Shown here: piece after piece, positions 1 to 5,293 of the stretch
Layout: the number at the start of each line of letters is the position of its first letter
Numbering within the stretch: the stretch's first letter is position 1
Program-made: the position numbers and the translations under genes
Notes under the pieces: generated by a model
What the model was told of the DNA's origin: nothing
The model's input: only the letters and a program-made list of their open reading frames with translations
The model's database searches: none
Assembly: GCA_017526725.1 (NCBI GenBank)
Contig: JAFXRA010000260.1
Span: 1 to 5,300 of the forward strand
Source of the DNA: Candidatus Rifleibacteriota bacterium
Lineage (GTDB): Bacteria > Riflebacteria > Ozemobacteria > Ozemobacterales > Ozemobacteraceae
Direction: 5' to 3'
Length of the DNA: 5,300 nt

Positions 1-788
1 AACACTCTATTTGGGAATCAATACCAGAAAACGTAGGCAATTACCTCACCACAAATAATTTTTCAAAAACGAAAAAAAATACAGAAGAAAATAAAAAGAA
101 AATATTTGGAGCAGTCTCTACATCAATAATTGCCGACAATCATTCAGCCCTTGAGGCAGCCGGAAAATACTTAGAAGATTATGATTTTAAACTCTTCTAT
201 TACCCAAGAGCAATAACCGGTGAAGCTTCTGAAGAAGCCAAAGAATTCTTTTTCTATGTCTCTAAGCTTAAAAAGGATAACCTAGACCCATTCGCTGTTA
301 TTTCAGGTGGAGAACCAGTAGTAACTTTTAAAAGAAACTCTGAAGGGAATAATACTAAAACAGAAAATTCAGATAATCTTGACGATGTACCAAGAAATAG
401 TTTTAAAAGCGTTTTTAAATCTGAAAATATAGCGTCTTTAGGCGAAGAACTGAGACAGAAACAGCTTAAAAGCATTGTTGCCGGTGGAAGAGACCAAGAG
501 TTTGCATTGGCTATGCTAAAATATTATGTCGAATTTCCAGACAGACCGATATTCTTTCTTGCTGCAGGAACAGATGGAATAGACGGGCCCACAGATGCTG
601 CGGGTGTAATTATAAATTCAAAAACAGTCGAAAATGCTATGATAAAGTCTCTTAATTATGAAGAAAGTTTGAACAAACACGATTCTTACAACTTCTTCAA
701 AAAAGCTGGAGGGTTAATAAAAACAGGGTACACTGGCACAAATGTAAACGATATTTTTATTGCCTTAGTTCCACCACAACTTGACTAG
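1..788 (+). CDS. Glycerate 2-kinase (class II, MOFRL family), C-terminal part, 5' end outside window
   Basis: The reading frame is open from base 3 to the TAG at 786-788 (261 residues), and the N-terminus lies beyond the left edge. The family phosphorylates D-glycerate with ATP to 2-phosphoglycerate in the cytoplasm; older annotations often call it hydroxypyruvate reductase or TtuD. Family landmarks, in visible-residue numbers: TGEASEEA at 72-79, SGGEPVVT at 101-108, GGRDQEFALA at 161-170, AGTDGIDGPTDAAG at 188-201, DSYNFF at 227-232 and TGYTGTNVND at 241-250. The last four belong to the C-terminal MOFRL domain. In typical members GGET-VTV is followed within about 6-10 residues by GGRNQE. Here about 52 residues lie between them, rich in Asn, Lys, Glu and Ser. 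The frame stays open and both flanks are conserved, so this is an insertion rather than decay. Full-length relatives are roughly 410-450 residues. The identity is secure; the role in this organism (glycerate, tartrate or serine breakdown) is not shown. Confidence 0.93.
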   Translation, partial: HSIWESIPENVGNYLTTNNFSKTKKNTEENKKKIFGAVSTSIIADNHSALEAAGKYLEDYDFKLFYYPRAITGEASEEAKEFFFYVSKLKKDNLDPFAVISGGEPVVTFKRNSEGNNTKTENSDNLDDVPRNSFKSVFKSENIASLGEELRQKQLKSIVAGGRDQEFALAMLKYYVEFPDRPIFFLAAGTDGIDGPTDAAGVIINSKTVENAMIKSLNYEESLNKHDSYNFFKKAGGLIKTGYTGTNVNDIFIALVPPQLD

Positions 789-809
789 ATATAAATCTAA
801 TCAAGTTGT
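776..809. terminator. Long hairpin over the glycerate kinase stop codon in the convergent junction
   Basis: Bases 776-790 pair with 795-809 (15 positions, a single C/A mismatch at 785/800) around an ATAA loop. The kinase TAG stop at 786-788 is inside the stem. It sits between two convergent genes, so it could stop or protect transcripts from both sides. No clear T run follows on either strand, so intrinsic termination is inferred from position and stem strength only. Confidence 0.5.
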
Positions 810-846
810 TCCCCATTCTATTACTTAAACTCTGTTGTTCTATAGC

Positions 847-1329
847 TCATCTAAATATAGTAACGTTGATTGGTGTATCATCAGATAAACCATAGACTTC
901 TTTAAATACACGATAAGCTATTTCAACAGCTTTATCATTGTCTTCTACTTTTTTGTTGAAGCTTTCAAACTTTGCATCTTCTTCTTCTTCGTCTTCACAG
1001 CCACAAGCGCAGTGTTCATCATGATGGTGGTCTTCGCAGCCGCAATCACAATGTTCATCATGTTCATGATCTTCACCGCAGCAGCAGCAATCATCTTCTT
1101 CAGGATTAACTACTATTTTTTCTATAGAATATTCACCCATCAGCTTTTCGGCTTTTGGCAACTCTTCTGGCTGCAGCGCAACAACAGGTAAATCAACCTG
1201 CAAACCATAGCCTTCATCATAAGTAAACTGAATGAATTTTTCAGATTTTGGTTCTTCTAAAACAGTAAACCAACCGTCACCTTTATTAGTAGTAAGCATA
1301 TCAATTGCATTCTTAATTCTTTCTTTCAT
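847..1329 (-). CDS. Small acidic protein with a duplicated His/Cys-rich metal-binding insert, unknown function
   Basis: The protein has 160 residues. I chose ATG at 1329 because AAGGAG (1344-1339) lies 9 bases upstream, directly after the psuG stop. An in-frame ATG at 1383 would give 18 more residues but would sit inside psuG without that site. Residues 1-76 and 119-160 look like two halves of one compact alpha/beta domain: FIQFTYDEGYGLQVDLP at 32-48, AVEIAYRVFKEVYG at 134-147, and a C-terminal strand INVTIFR. Between them, about 77-118 is extremely rich in Cys, His, Asp and Glu, with ten Cys (81-84, 94, 96, 98, 107, 109, 111) and seven His (88, 90, 93, 101-103, 106). This includes a tandem 13-residue unit of pattern EDHxHDEHCxCGC (86-98, 99-111). 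There is no signal peptide or membrane segment, so it is probably cytoplasmic. Metal binding (zinc, nickel, copper or similar) is inferred from composition. The scaffold faintly recalls small YbjN/type III chaperone-like folds, which I cannot confirm. It is the second gene of the psuG operon. Confidence 0.85.
   Translation of the reverse strand: MKERIKNAIDMLTTNKGDGWFTVLEEPKSEKFIQFTYDEGYGLQVDLPVVALQPEELPKAEKLMGEYSIEKIVVNPEEDDCCCCGEDHEHDEHCDCGCEDHHHDEHCACGCEDEEEEDAKFESFNKKVEDNDKAVEIAYRVFKEVYGLSDDTPINVTIFR
997..1074 (-). repeat. Two tandem 39-bp units encoding the His/Cys module
   Basis: Units 1074-1036 and 1035-997 match at 30 of 39 bases. They encode 13-residue units differing only at two positions (Glu/His at 89/102 and Asp/Ala at 95/108). 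Six of the nine base differences are synonymous, which suggests an old duplication kept under selection for its protein sequence. All Cys codons and the DEHC-x-CGC core are conserved between copies. Confidence 0.9.
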
Positions 1330-1338
1330 TTTGTCATT

Positions 1339-1344
1339 CTCCTT
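1339..1344 (-). promoter_or_regulatory. Ribosome binding site AAGGAG deciding the start of the His/Cys protein
   Basis: On the minus strand AAGGAG lies in the 17-base gap after the psuG stop codon, with a 9-base spacer to ATG at 1329. It fixes the start of the downstream gene and supports co-transcription with psuG, since there is no room for a separate promoter or terminator. Confidence 0.85.
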
Positions 1345-1346
1345 AT

Positions 1347-2264
1347 TTAATGTTTGAAAAATGCGACTGCAATCTTCGTGCACAAAGCAGCATTATTTTT
1401 TACAAGTTCAATATTGGTTCTAAGGCTTTCTCCTCCGGTTATTTCATATAATCTCTGCAACAGATAAGGTGTAACCGCCTGTCCCTTTATTCCTTGTTTT
1501 TTAGCATCTTCTAATGCTTCATCAATCTTAGATTCAATAGCATATTTATCCATTTCAAATTCTTTGGGAACAGGATTTCCAACCAAAATACCGCTCTTAT
1601 AACCTAAATCAATAGAACGTCTGAATATTTCTGCAGCATCAGCAGGGTCATCAAAACGCTGAGGTACCTTTACTCCTGAATTCCTATAATAAAAAGCTGG
1701 CATTTCATCGGTCTGATAACCAAATACTGGTATACCTAAAGTTTCTAAGTATTCCATAGTATGAGGAATATCCAATATAGCCTTAGCTCCTGCACAGACA
1801 ACCATAACAGTTGTTCTAGTAAATTCAAGCAGGTCAGCGGATATATCAAAACTTTCTGAAGCCCCTCGGTGCACACCGCCAATACCACCTGTTGCAAAGA
1901 ATTTAATACCAGCCAGATTTGCACAAATCATAGTAGCCGCAACAGTTGTAGCAGCATTTTGTTTTAATGCAATTATTGAAGGTAAATCACGTCTTGAGGC
2001 CTTTTTTATATCCTTACTCGTGCCTAGAATTTCTAATTCTTTTTCAGTAATACCTATTCGTATTCTTCCATCTAATATAGCAATAGTCGCAGGAACGCCA
2101 CCATTTTCACGCACCGTATTTTCCAACATTCGTGCAGTTTCAATATTCTGAGGGTATGGCATACCATGAGAAATAATTGTAGATTCAAGGGCAACCACAG
2201 GCCTTTTACAAGCTAATCCATCTTTTACTTCAGCATTATATATTAATCTATCACTGATTTTCAT
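1347..2264 (-). CDS. psuG: Pseudouridine-5'-phosphate glycosidase
   Basis: The protein has 305 residues, the full family length (E. coli PsuG is about 312). It reversibly cleaves the C-C glycosidic bond of pseudouridine 5'-phosphate to uracil and ribose 5-phosphate in the cytoplasm, the second step of pseudouridine breakdown. It is collinear with E. coli PsuG from memory. Conserved blocks are VVALESTIISHGMPYPQN (23-40), VPATIAI (57-63), SRRDLP (90-95), ATGGIGGVHRGA (124-135), FDISADL (139-145), VCAGAKAILD (156-165), YLETLGIPVFGYQT (172-185), and a C-terminal GGESL-TNIELV-NNA. By that alignment Glu27, Lys88 and Lys161 correspond to active-site E. coli Glu31, Lys93 and Lys166, and Asp144 to the metal-binding Asp149. 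The start at 2264 matches the family N-terminus; AGGAG (2282-2278) lies 13 bases upstream, a rather long spacing. It is the first gene of a two-gene operon read from the promoter at 2292-2320. No psuK or nucleoside transporter is visible next to it. Confidence 0.97.
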   Translation of the reverse strand: MKISDRLIYNAEVKDGLACKRPVVALESTIISHGMPYPQNIETARMLENTVRENGGVPATIAILDGRIRIGITEKELEILGTSKDIKKASRRDLPSIIALKQNAATTVAATMICANLAGIKFFATGGIGGVHRGASESFDISADLLEFTRTTVMVVCAGAKAILDIPHTMEYLETLGIPVFGYQTDEMPAFYYRNSGVKVPQRFDDPADAAEIFRRSIDLGYKSGILVGNPVPKEFEMDKYAIESKIDEALEDAKKQGIKGQAVTPYLLQRLYEITGGESLRTNIELVKNNAALCTKIAVAFFKH

Positions 2265-2291
2265 ATTGTCAGTCTGTCTCCTATCAATATC

Positions 2292-2320
2292 ATTCTAAAT
2301 CAATGATAAATAAAAGACAA
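2292..2320 (-). promoter_or_regulatory. Candidate sigma-70 promoter of the psuG operon
   Basis: On the minus strand TTGTCT (2320-2315, 4 of 6 to TTGACA) is followed after 17 bases by TAGAAT (2297-2292, 5 of 6 to TATAAT). Transcription would start near 2285, giving a leader of only about 20 bases that begins just before the AGGAG site. Spacing and position are good; there is no experimental support. Confidence 0.6.
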
Positions 2321-2353
2321 TTCTTTTTTTAGCAACAACTCTAAGTCTTCTTA

Positions 2354-2425
2354 CTCTTCCAACTCTTCCAACTCTTCCAACCCTTCCAACTCTTCCAACT
2401 CTTCCAACCCTTCTAACCCTTCCAA
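2354..2425. repeat. 9-bp tandem repeat, about eight units, between divergent promoters
   Basis: The unit is CTCTTCCAA. Units begin at 2354, 2363, 2372, 2381, 2390, 2399, 2408 and 2417. Five are exact, two carry CCC for CTC at the start, and one is CCCTTCTAA. Degraded copies flank it on both sides (about 2336-2353 and 2426-2444). One strand is almost all pyrimidine within each unit. It lies in the non-coding gap between psuG and the TPR gene, ending 14 bases before the candidate -35 box of the TPR gene and starting 33 bases behind that of psuG. Such short tandem arrays commonly vary in copy number between isolates. Confidence 0.93.
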
Positions 2426-2439
2426 CTATATCTAACTAT

Positions 2440-2468
2440 TTCAACTACCAATAAAATTATGTTAGAAT
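2440..2468 (+). promoter_or_regulatory. Candidate promoter of the TPR-protein gene
   Basis: TTCAAC (2440-2445, only 3 of 6 to TTGACA) is followed after 17 bases by TAGAAT (2463-2468, 5 of 6). The -10 box is identical to that proposed for psuG. The start would be near 2475, a leader of about 24 bases. The weak -35 box directly next to the 9-bp repeat array is notable. Confidence 0.45.
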
Positions 2469-2489
2469 AAGATAACATTTCACAAACAC

Positions 2490-2493
2490 GGAG
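2490..2493 (+). promoter_or_regulatory. Ribosome binding site GGAG of the TPR gene
   Basis: GGAG lies 5 bases before the ATG at 2499 and supports that start. Spacing is at the short end of normal. Confidence 0.7.
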
Positions 2494-2498
2494 TTCCA

Positions 2499-4880
2499 AT
2501 GGCTGTCTGGGATTTTATAAAAAACATAGCAGAAAACATATCTGACACTCTAAACGATTTAAGTGACACTGTCAGTGAAAACTCTGGTTCTATTATTCCC
2601 TCAGGTAAAAAGCAAAATTCATTTTACAAATATTCTTCTAGCACAAACCCTGTTCCGAATTTCCCTAAAATAGAATTAATTGGTACAAAAGGAAATAAAA
2701 GCAAAGCCGTTAAAAATCATCTAACTATAAATGATTACCAAAAGAAATATGTAATTGAAAGTCTTCAAAAAAAGATTGACTCTATGTCGAATCAGGGAAA
2801 AGCCTATGTTTACTACTATTTAGCATACAAGCACAATAAACTAAGAGGAATACTTGGCTGTAAGATTGAAGAAGCAGAAATTGCTATGAAATACATAGAA
2901 AAAGCCTTAGAGCTTTACCCAGATAATTTAGATTTTGTTTATGAGTATTTCAGAATATGTGATAATGATGATTTTTGCTTTTGTAAAGATAAAATAAAAG
3001 ATGTTTGTGAATTATGCATTAAACTATCGAATAATCAAGATGTAAAAAATGAGTTTTGCAATATATATTACTTAATGGGTAAATATTATTATCGAGAAGA
3101 AGAATTATACTCAAAAGCTATAGACTGTTTAAATAAAGCCATAGAATATACAAAAGATAAGCCACAATCTGATTTCTTATATATGTATGATTTACTTGCT
3201 ACCATTTATGATATTATTGGAAACTTCAGAGAAGCTTTAAAAATATGCGATTATATCCTAAGCATTAAGTCTGACTATTATGGGGTTCCAGAATTAAGAG
3301 GGAAAATATTAAATAAAATAAAAGCAGGGGTTAAAGTAGAAGCGGTTAAACGTAAAAACTATGAATCCAACATGTTTTTTCAATTCAAAAGAAGCGAAGG
3401 AAAGTATCCTTTAAGACATATACAGGAAGCTTATGATCATTATACAAACGCTCAAAATCTAGTTCAAAAAGGTAAAAGAGCTGAAGCAATAAAAGAGTAC
3501 CAAATAATAAAAAAAATGCTTCCAGAAGAATCTGAACAAATAAACAATCTTATTAGTTTGCACATATCTATCGGCTTAGATCAAGATGAAGAAAGCATGA
3601 ATACAGACCTTTTATTTGAATCTCTGTTTGAAAACCTTAAAATAGTATCCGCTTCAGGAGATCAAAAAGAATTAGCAAGAATTTATAATTCCTTGGGCTG
3701 CGCATATTCACATATTGAAGATTATGAAAAATCAGTAGAGTATCATAAAAAATCTCTAAGCGTTATAGAAGACCCTTTTCATTATTCAAATTTAGCAATT
3801 ACCTACTCTTCGATGGGTAAGTATTATGAAGCTATTGAAATATATGAAAAAATAAAGAAAAAATTCCCCCAAGCAGATGAATACATAAAAACAGATTACA
3901 ATATAGAACGACTTAAAGGTATTATCGCTGGAAAAATCGATCCAAAAGAAAAAATAGATGATAATAAAGTTTTAGCAGATGAACAGAGTAAAAAAGGCGA
4001 TTTACAATTTGACAAACAATATTATATTAAAGCAATAGAAAACTATAATGCAGCATTTGGAACAAAAGAAAGCGTAGACTACTTATTTAAAGTATTATTG
4101 GGTAAAAATATTTATGAATCTCCTTTTTATGAAGAATCAGAAAAAGGATTTGAAGCGGTTAATCTTTGTGTAAAAGAAGATAATTTCAAATATTTACCTT
4201 TCATTTGTACAGTATATGGTGACGCTGTTTCTTATGAAGCCTGGGGTCAAAGCAAATTATCTGCAGAATACTATGAAATAGCAGTTTTTCTCTTAGATAT
4301 GGTTCCCATAAGTGAAAGATTTGCTGCACCCTACTATAAACTAGGCCGTTTAAAAGAAGAATCTAAGAATTATAAAGAAGCCTTAAAACTATTTGAACAA
4401 ACCAAGGAAATCGACAAGAACTACTCTGTTGAAGACGATATTGCCAGAGTTCAAAATATTCTTGCTGAAAAAGAAGAAATAAACCAAAAAGAATTTGCTA
4501 ATCATTACGCGCTAGTAAAAAAATATCAGAATGCCAAAATATATAATATGTTTTTCGAAGAGGGGAAAAAGGCTTTACAATACTCTCCCAATAATATAAA
4601 GCTTTATTATTTAATAGCAGATACTGCCATCAAGCAATCCATGCTCTTTGAAGCAAAATGGGCAGCCAAAGAAGGTTTGAGATTGGATTTAGATAAATTT
4701 GACGAGAACAAGCTTTTTTATAAATTTATTCTTATTCTTGGGAAAATATGTAAGTATGAAAATAAACCAGAACAAGCCAAATACTATTTTGAGGTCATAG
4801 TTGAAAATGAAGATGATAGTTCCTGTGATTATTATCAAGAAGCCCAGACAGAATTATATACATTAGATCAGAGTTGGTAG
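2499..4880 (+). CDS. Large TPR-repeat protein, unknown function
   Basis: The protein has 793 residues with no signal peptide or membrane segment, so it is likely cytoplasmic. Residues 1-30 form a possible amphipathic helix (MAVWDFIKNIAENISDTLND), and 31-80 look unstructured. From about 100 to the end it is a helical solenoid of degenerate tetratricopeptide-like repeats. I place units near 102-142, 187-219, 226-259, 311-343, 391-424, 427-458, 491-521, 567-600, 608-641, 664-698, 701-731 and 738-770. The clearest are IYNSLGCAYSHIEDYEKSVE (395-414), YSNLAITYSSMGKYYEAIEI (429-448) and YYKLGRLKEESKNYKEALKL (612-631), with the expected small residue, aromatic and Ala spacing. TPR solenoids bind peptides or proteins, so a scaffold or adaptor role is the reasonable inference. 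No catalytic domain is visible. Five Cys cluster at 154, 160, 162, 170 and 173. The gene appears monocistronic: it has its own promoter region and no close downstream gene. It looks more AT-rich than psuG. It could also be an effector-like or gliding/secretion accessory protein; nothing decides this. Confidence 0.9.
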   Translation: MAVWDFIKNIAENISDTLNDLSDTVSENSGSIIPSGKKQNSFYKYSSSTNPVPNFPKIELIGTKGNKSKAVKNHLTINDYQKKYVIESLQKKIDSMSNQGKAYVYYYLAYKHNKLRGILGCKIEEAEIAMKYIEKALELYPDNLDFVYEYFRICDNDDFCFCKDKIKDVCELCIKLSNNQDVKNEFCNIYYLMGKYYYREEELYSKAIDCLNKAIEYTKDKPQSDFLYMYDLLATIYDIIGNFREALKICDYILSIKSDYYGVPELRGKILNKIKAGVKVEAVKRKNYESNMFFQFKRSEGKYPLRHIQEAYDHYTNAQNLVQKGKRAEAIKEYQIIKKMLPEESEQINNLISLHISIGLDQDEESMNTDLLFESLFENLKIVSASGDQKELARIYNSLGCAYSHIEDYEKSVEYHKKSLSVIEDPFHYSNLAITYSSMGKYYEAIEIYEKIKKKFPQADEYIKTDYNIERLKGIIAGKIDPKEKIDDNKVLADEQSKKGDLQFDKQYYIKAIENYNAAFGTKESVDYLFKVLLGKNIYESPFYEESEKGFEAVNLCVKEDNFKYLPFICTVYGDAVSYEAWGQSKLSAEYYEIAVFLLDMVPISERFAAPYYKLGRLKEESKNYKEALKLFEQTKEIDKNYSVEDDIARVQNILAEKEEINQKEFANHYALVKKYQNAKIYNMFFEEGKKALQYSPNNIKLYYLIADTAIKQSMLFEAKWAAKEGLRLDLDKFDENKLFYKFILILGKICKYENKPEQAKYYFEVIVENEDDSSCDYYQEAQTELYTLDQSW

Positions 4881-4887
4881 AAACAAT

Positions 4888-4904
4888 GCCAAGCAAAGCT
4901 TGGC
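4888..4904 (+). terminator. Small GC-rich hairpin just after the TPR gene
   Basis: GCCAAGC (4888-4894) and GCTTGGC (4898-4904) form a perfect 7-bp stem with an AAA loop, 7 bases after the TPR stop codon. Position and strength suggest a 3' end signal, but no T run follows within 10 bases (the nearest is at 4922). It may instead be an RNA-stabilising stem or an attenuated terminator. Confidence 0.45.
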
Positions 4905-4987
4905 GTAGAGCAAATCCAAACTTTTTCTTTTATTAATAAAGCTTTCATAGATTGCCACGCGTCTTTCAGAGGCTAAAATGACGAATT

Positions 4988-5125
4988 AATAGTAGATGAC
5001 AGTAGACGCGAAACCTTCTATTCTCCGCACAAGGCTCGTTCCCTCAAAAATTATCCGAAGGTAAAAATCTACAGAGACCGCGGAGGAGAATAAGGTTGAG
5101 CAAGCGACTGTCATTATTATTTTTT
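4988..5125 (+). ncRNA. Candidate rod-like structured RNA, or long 3' UTR hairpin, unknown family
   Basis: A long imperfect inverted repeat folds into one rod. The outer stem pairs 4988-5003 with 5107-5121 (15 pairs, G4995 bulged, one G-U). Next come 5007-5009 with 5104-5106, 5012-5017 with 5092-5097, 5020-5026 with 5085-5091, 5027-5028 with 5080-5081, and 5033-5037 with 5074-5079 (A5077 bulged). A terminal hairpin pairs 5051-5056 with 5060-5064 around GAA. That gives about 45 pairs. Six T (5120-5125) follow the closing stem, as at the end of an intrinsically terminated RNA. I see no convincing promoter directly upstream, so it may be transcribed from the TPR gene. It does not match conserved elements I know for RNase P RNA, tmRNA, SRP RNA, 5S rRNA or common riboswitches. 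A 6S-like RNA or a small non-autonomous repeat element are alternatives. The opposite strand would fold equally well. Confidence 0.5.
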
Positions 5126-5149
5126 AGTAATTATTGTTTTTGATAGTTA

Positions 5150-5179
5150 TTGTCTTACTTATCCTCTATAAACTATAAT
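5150..5179 (+). promoter_or_regulatory. Candidate sigma-70 promoter in the gene-free region
   Basis: TTGTCT (5150-5155) is followed after 18 bases by a perfect TATAAT (5174-5179). The -35 box is identical to that proposed for psuG. No coding frame follows before the terminator at 5258-5293. The surroundings are very AT-rich, so a chance match is possible. Confidence 0.45.
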
Positions 5180-5185
5180 TGATTA

Positions 5186-5293
5186 GAATCATTAGATAAC
5201 TTTATTACTTTCGATTAAACAATAAAAACAATAAAAACCAACTACAATAACTACGTAAAAAAATACCTCAATCTTAAGATTGAGGTATTTTTT
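5186..5293 (+). ncRNA. Candidate small RNA of about 108 nt between promoter and terminator
   Basis: This is defined only by its edges: the TATAAT box at 5174-5179 (start expected near 5186) and the strong palindromic terminator ending at 5293. The body is A-rich and weakly structured apart from the terminator, with two copies of AACAATAAAA near 5219-5238. It contains no ribosome binding site with a usable start codon that I can see. Transcription is not shown; the terminator may serve a gene beyond the right edge instead. Confidence 0.25.
5258..5293. terminator. Perfect 36-bp palindrome, bidirectional intrinsic terminator
   Basis: The inverted repeat is perfect with 18-base arms and its centre between 5275 and 5276. 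The core TACCTCAATC pairs with GATTGAGGTA around TTAA, with six A before and six T after. On either strand it reads as a stable stem followed by a U run, which is the textbook intrinsic terminator. This suggests transcripts arriving from both sides, probably including a minus-strand gene just beyond base 5300. Confidence 0.88.

Noticed and set aside
254..475. Minus-strand open frame of 73 codons
   Set aside because: It lies entirely inside the glycerate kinase frame on the other strand, has no ribosome binding site and encodes a low-complexity Leu/Ser/Phe-rich product. It is a shadow frame.
1330..1383. Longer start for the His/Cys protein at 1383
   Set aside because: It would overlap the end of psuG by 37 bases without a ribosome binding site, while ATG at 1329 has AAGGAG 9 bases upstream. 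The extra 18 residues are just psuG sequence read in another frame.
2354..2425. CRISPR array
   Set aside because: Units are 9 bases and directly tandem with no spacers. It is a simple tandem repeat.
2310..2435. 9-bp repeat read as a coding Asn-Ser-Ser repeat, in frame with the TPR gene
   Set aside because: The frame opens after TAA at 2307-2309, has no ATG, GTG or TTG with a ribosome binding site, and ends at TAA 2433-2435 before the TPR start. On the minus strand the frame upstream of psuG meets a TAG at 2297-2295. The repeat is non-coding.
5051..5097. CCGAAGG followed by A-rich and GAG/GGAGGAG motifs, suggestive of a glycine riboswitch
   Set aside because: The order and spacing of the conserved aptamer segments do not match, and no gene for glycine use follows. 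The bases are explained as part of the rod-like fold.
4940..5130. Standard housekeeping RNAs (RNase P RNA, tmRNA, SRP RNA, 5S rRNA)
   Set aside because: None of the conserved blocks I know for these RNAs is visible, and the length of about 135 bases is wrong for RNase P RNA and tmRNA. 6S RNA is not excluded, since it is conserved in shape more than in sequence.
5144..5253. 10-base inverted repeat TAGTTATTGT / ACAATAACTA about 90 bases apart, as the ends of a mini transposon
   Set aside because: The region is nearly all A and T with many related TATTG/CAATA words that do not nest. There is no target-site duplication I can point to. A chance match is more likely.
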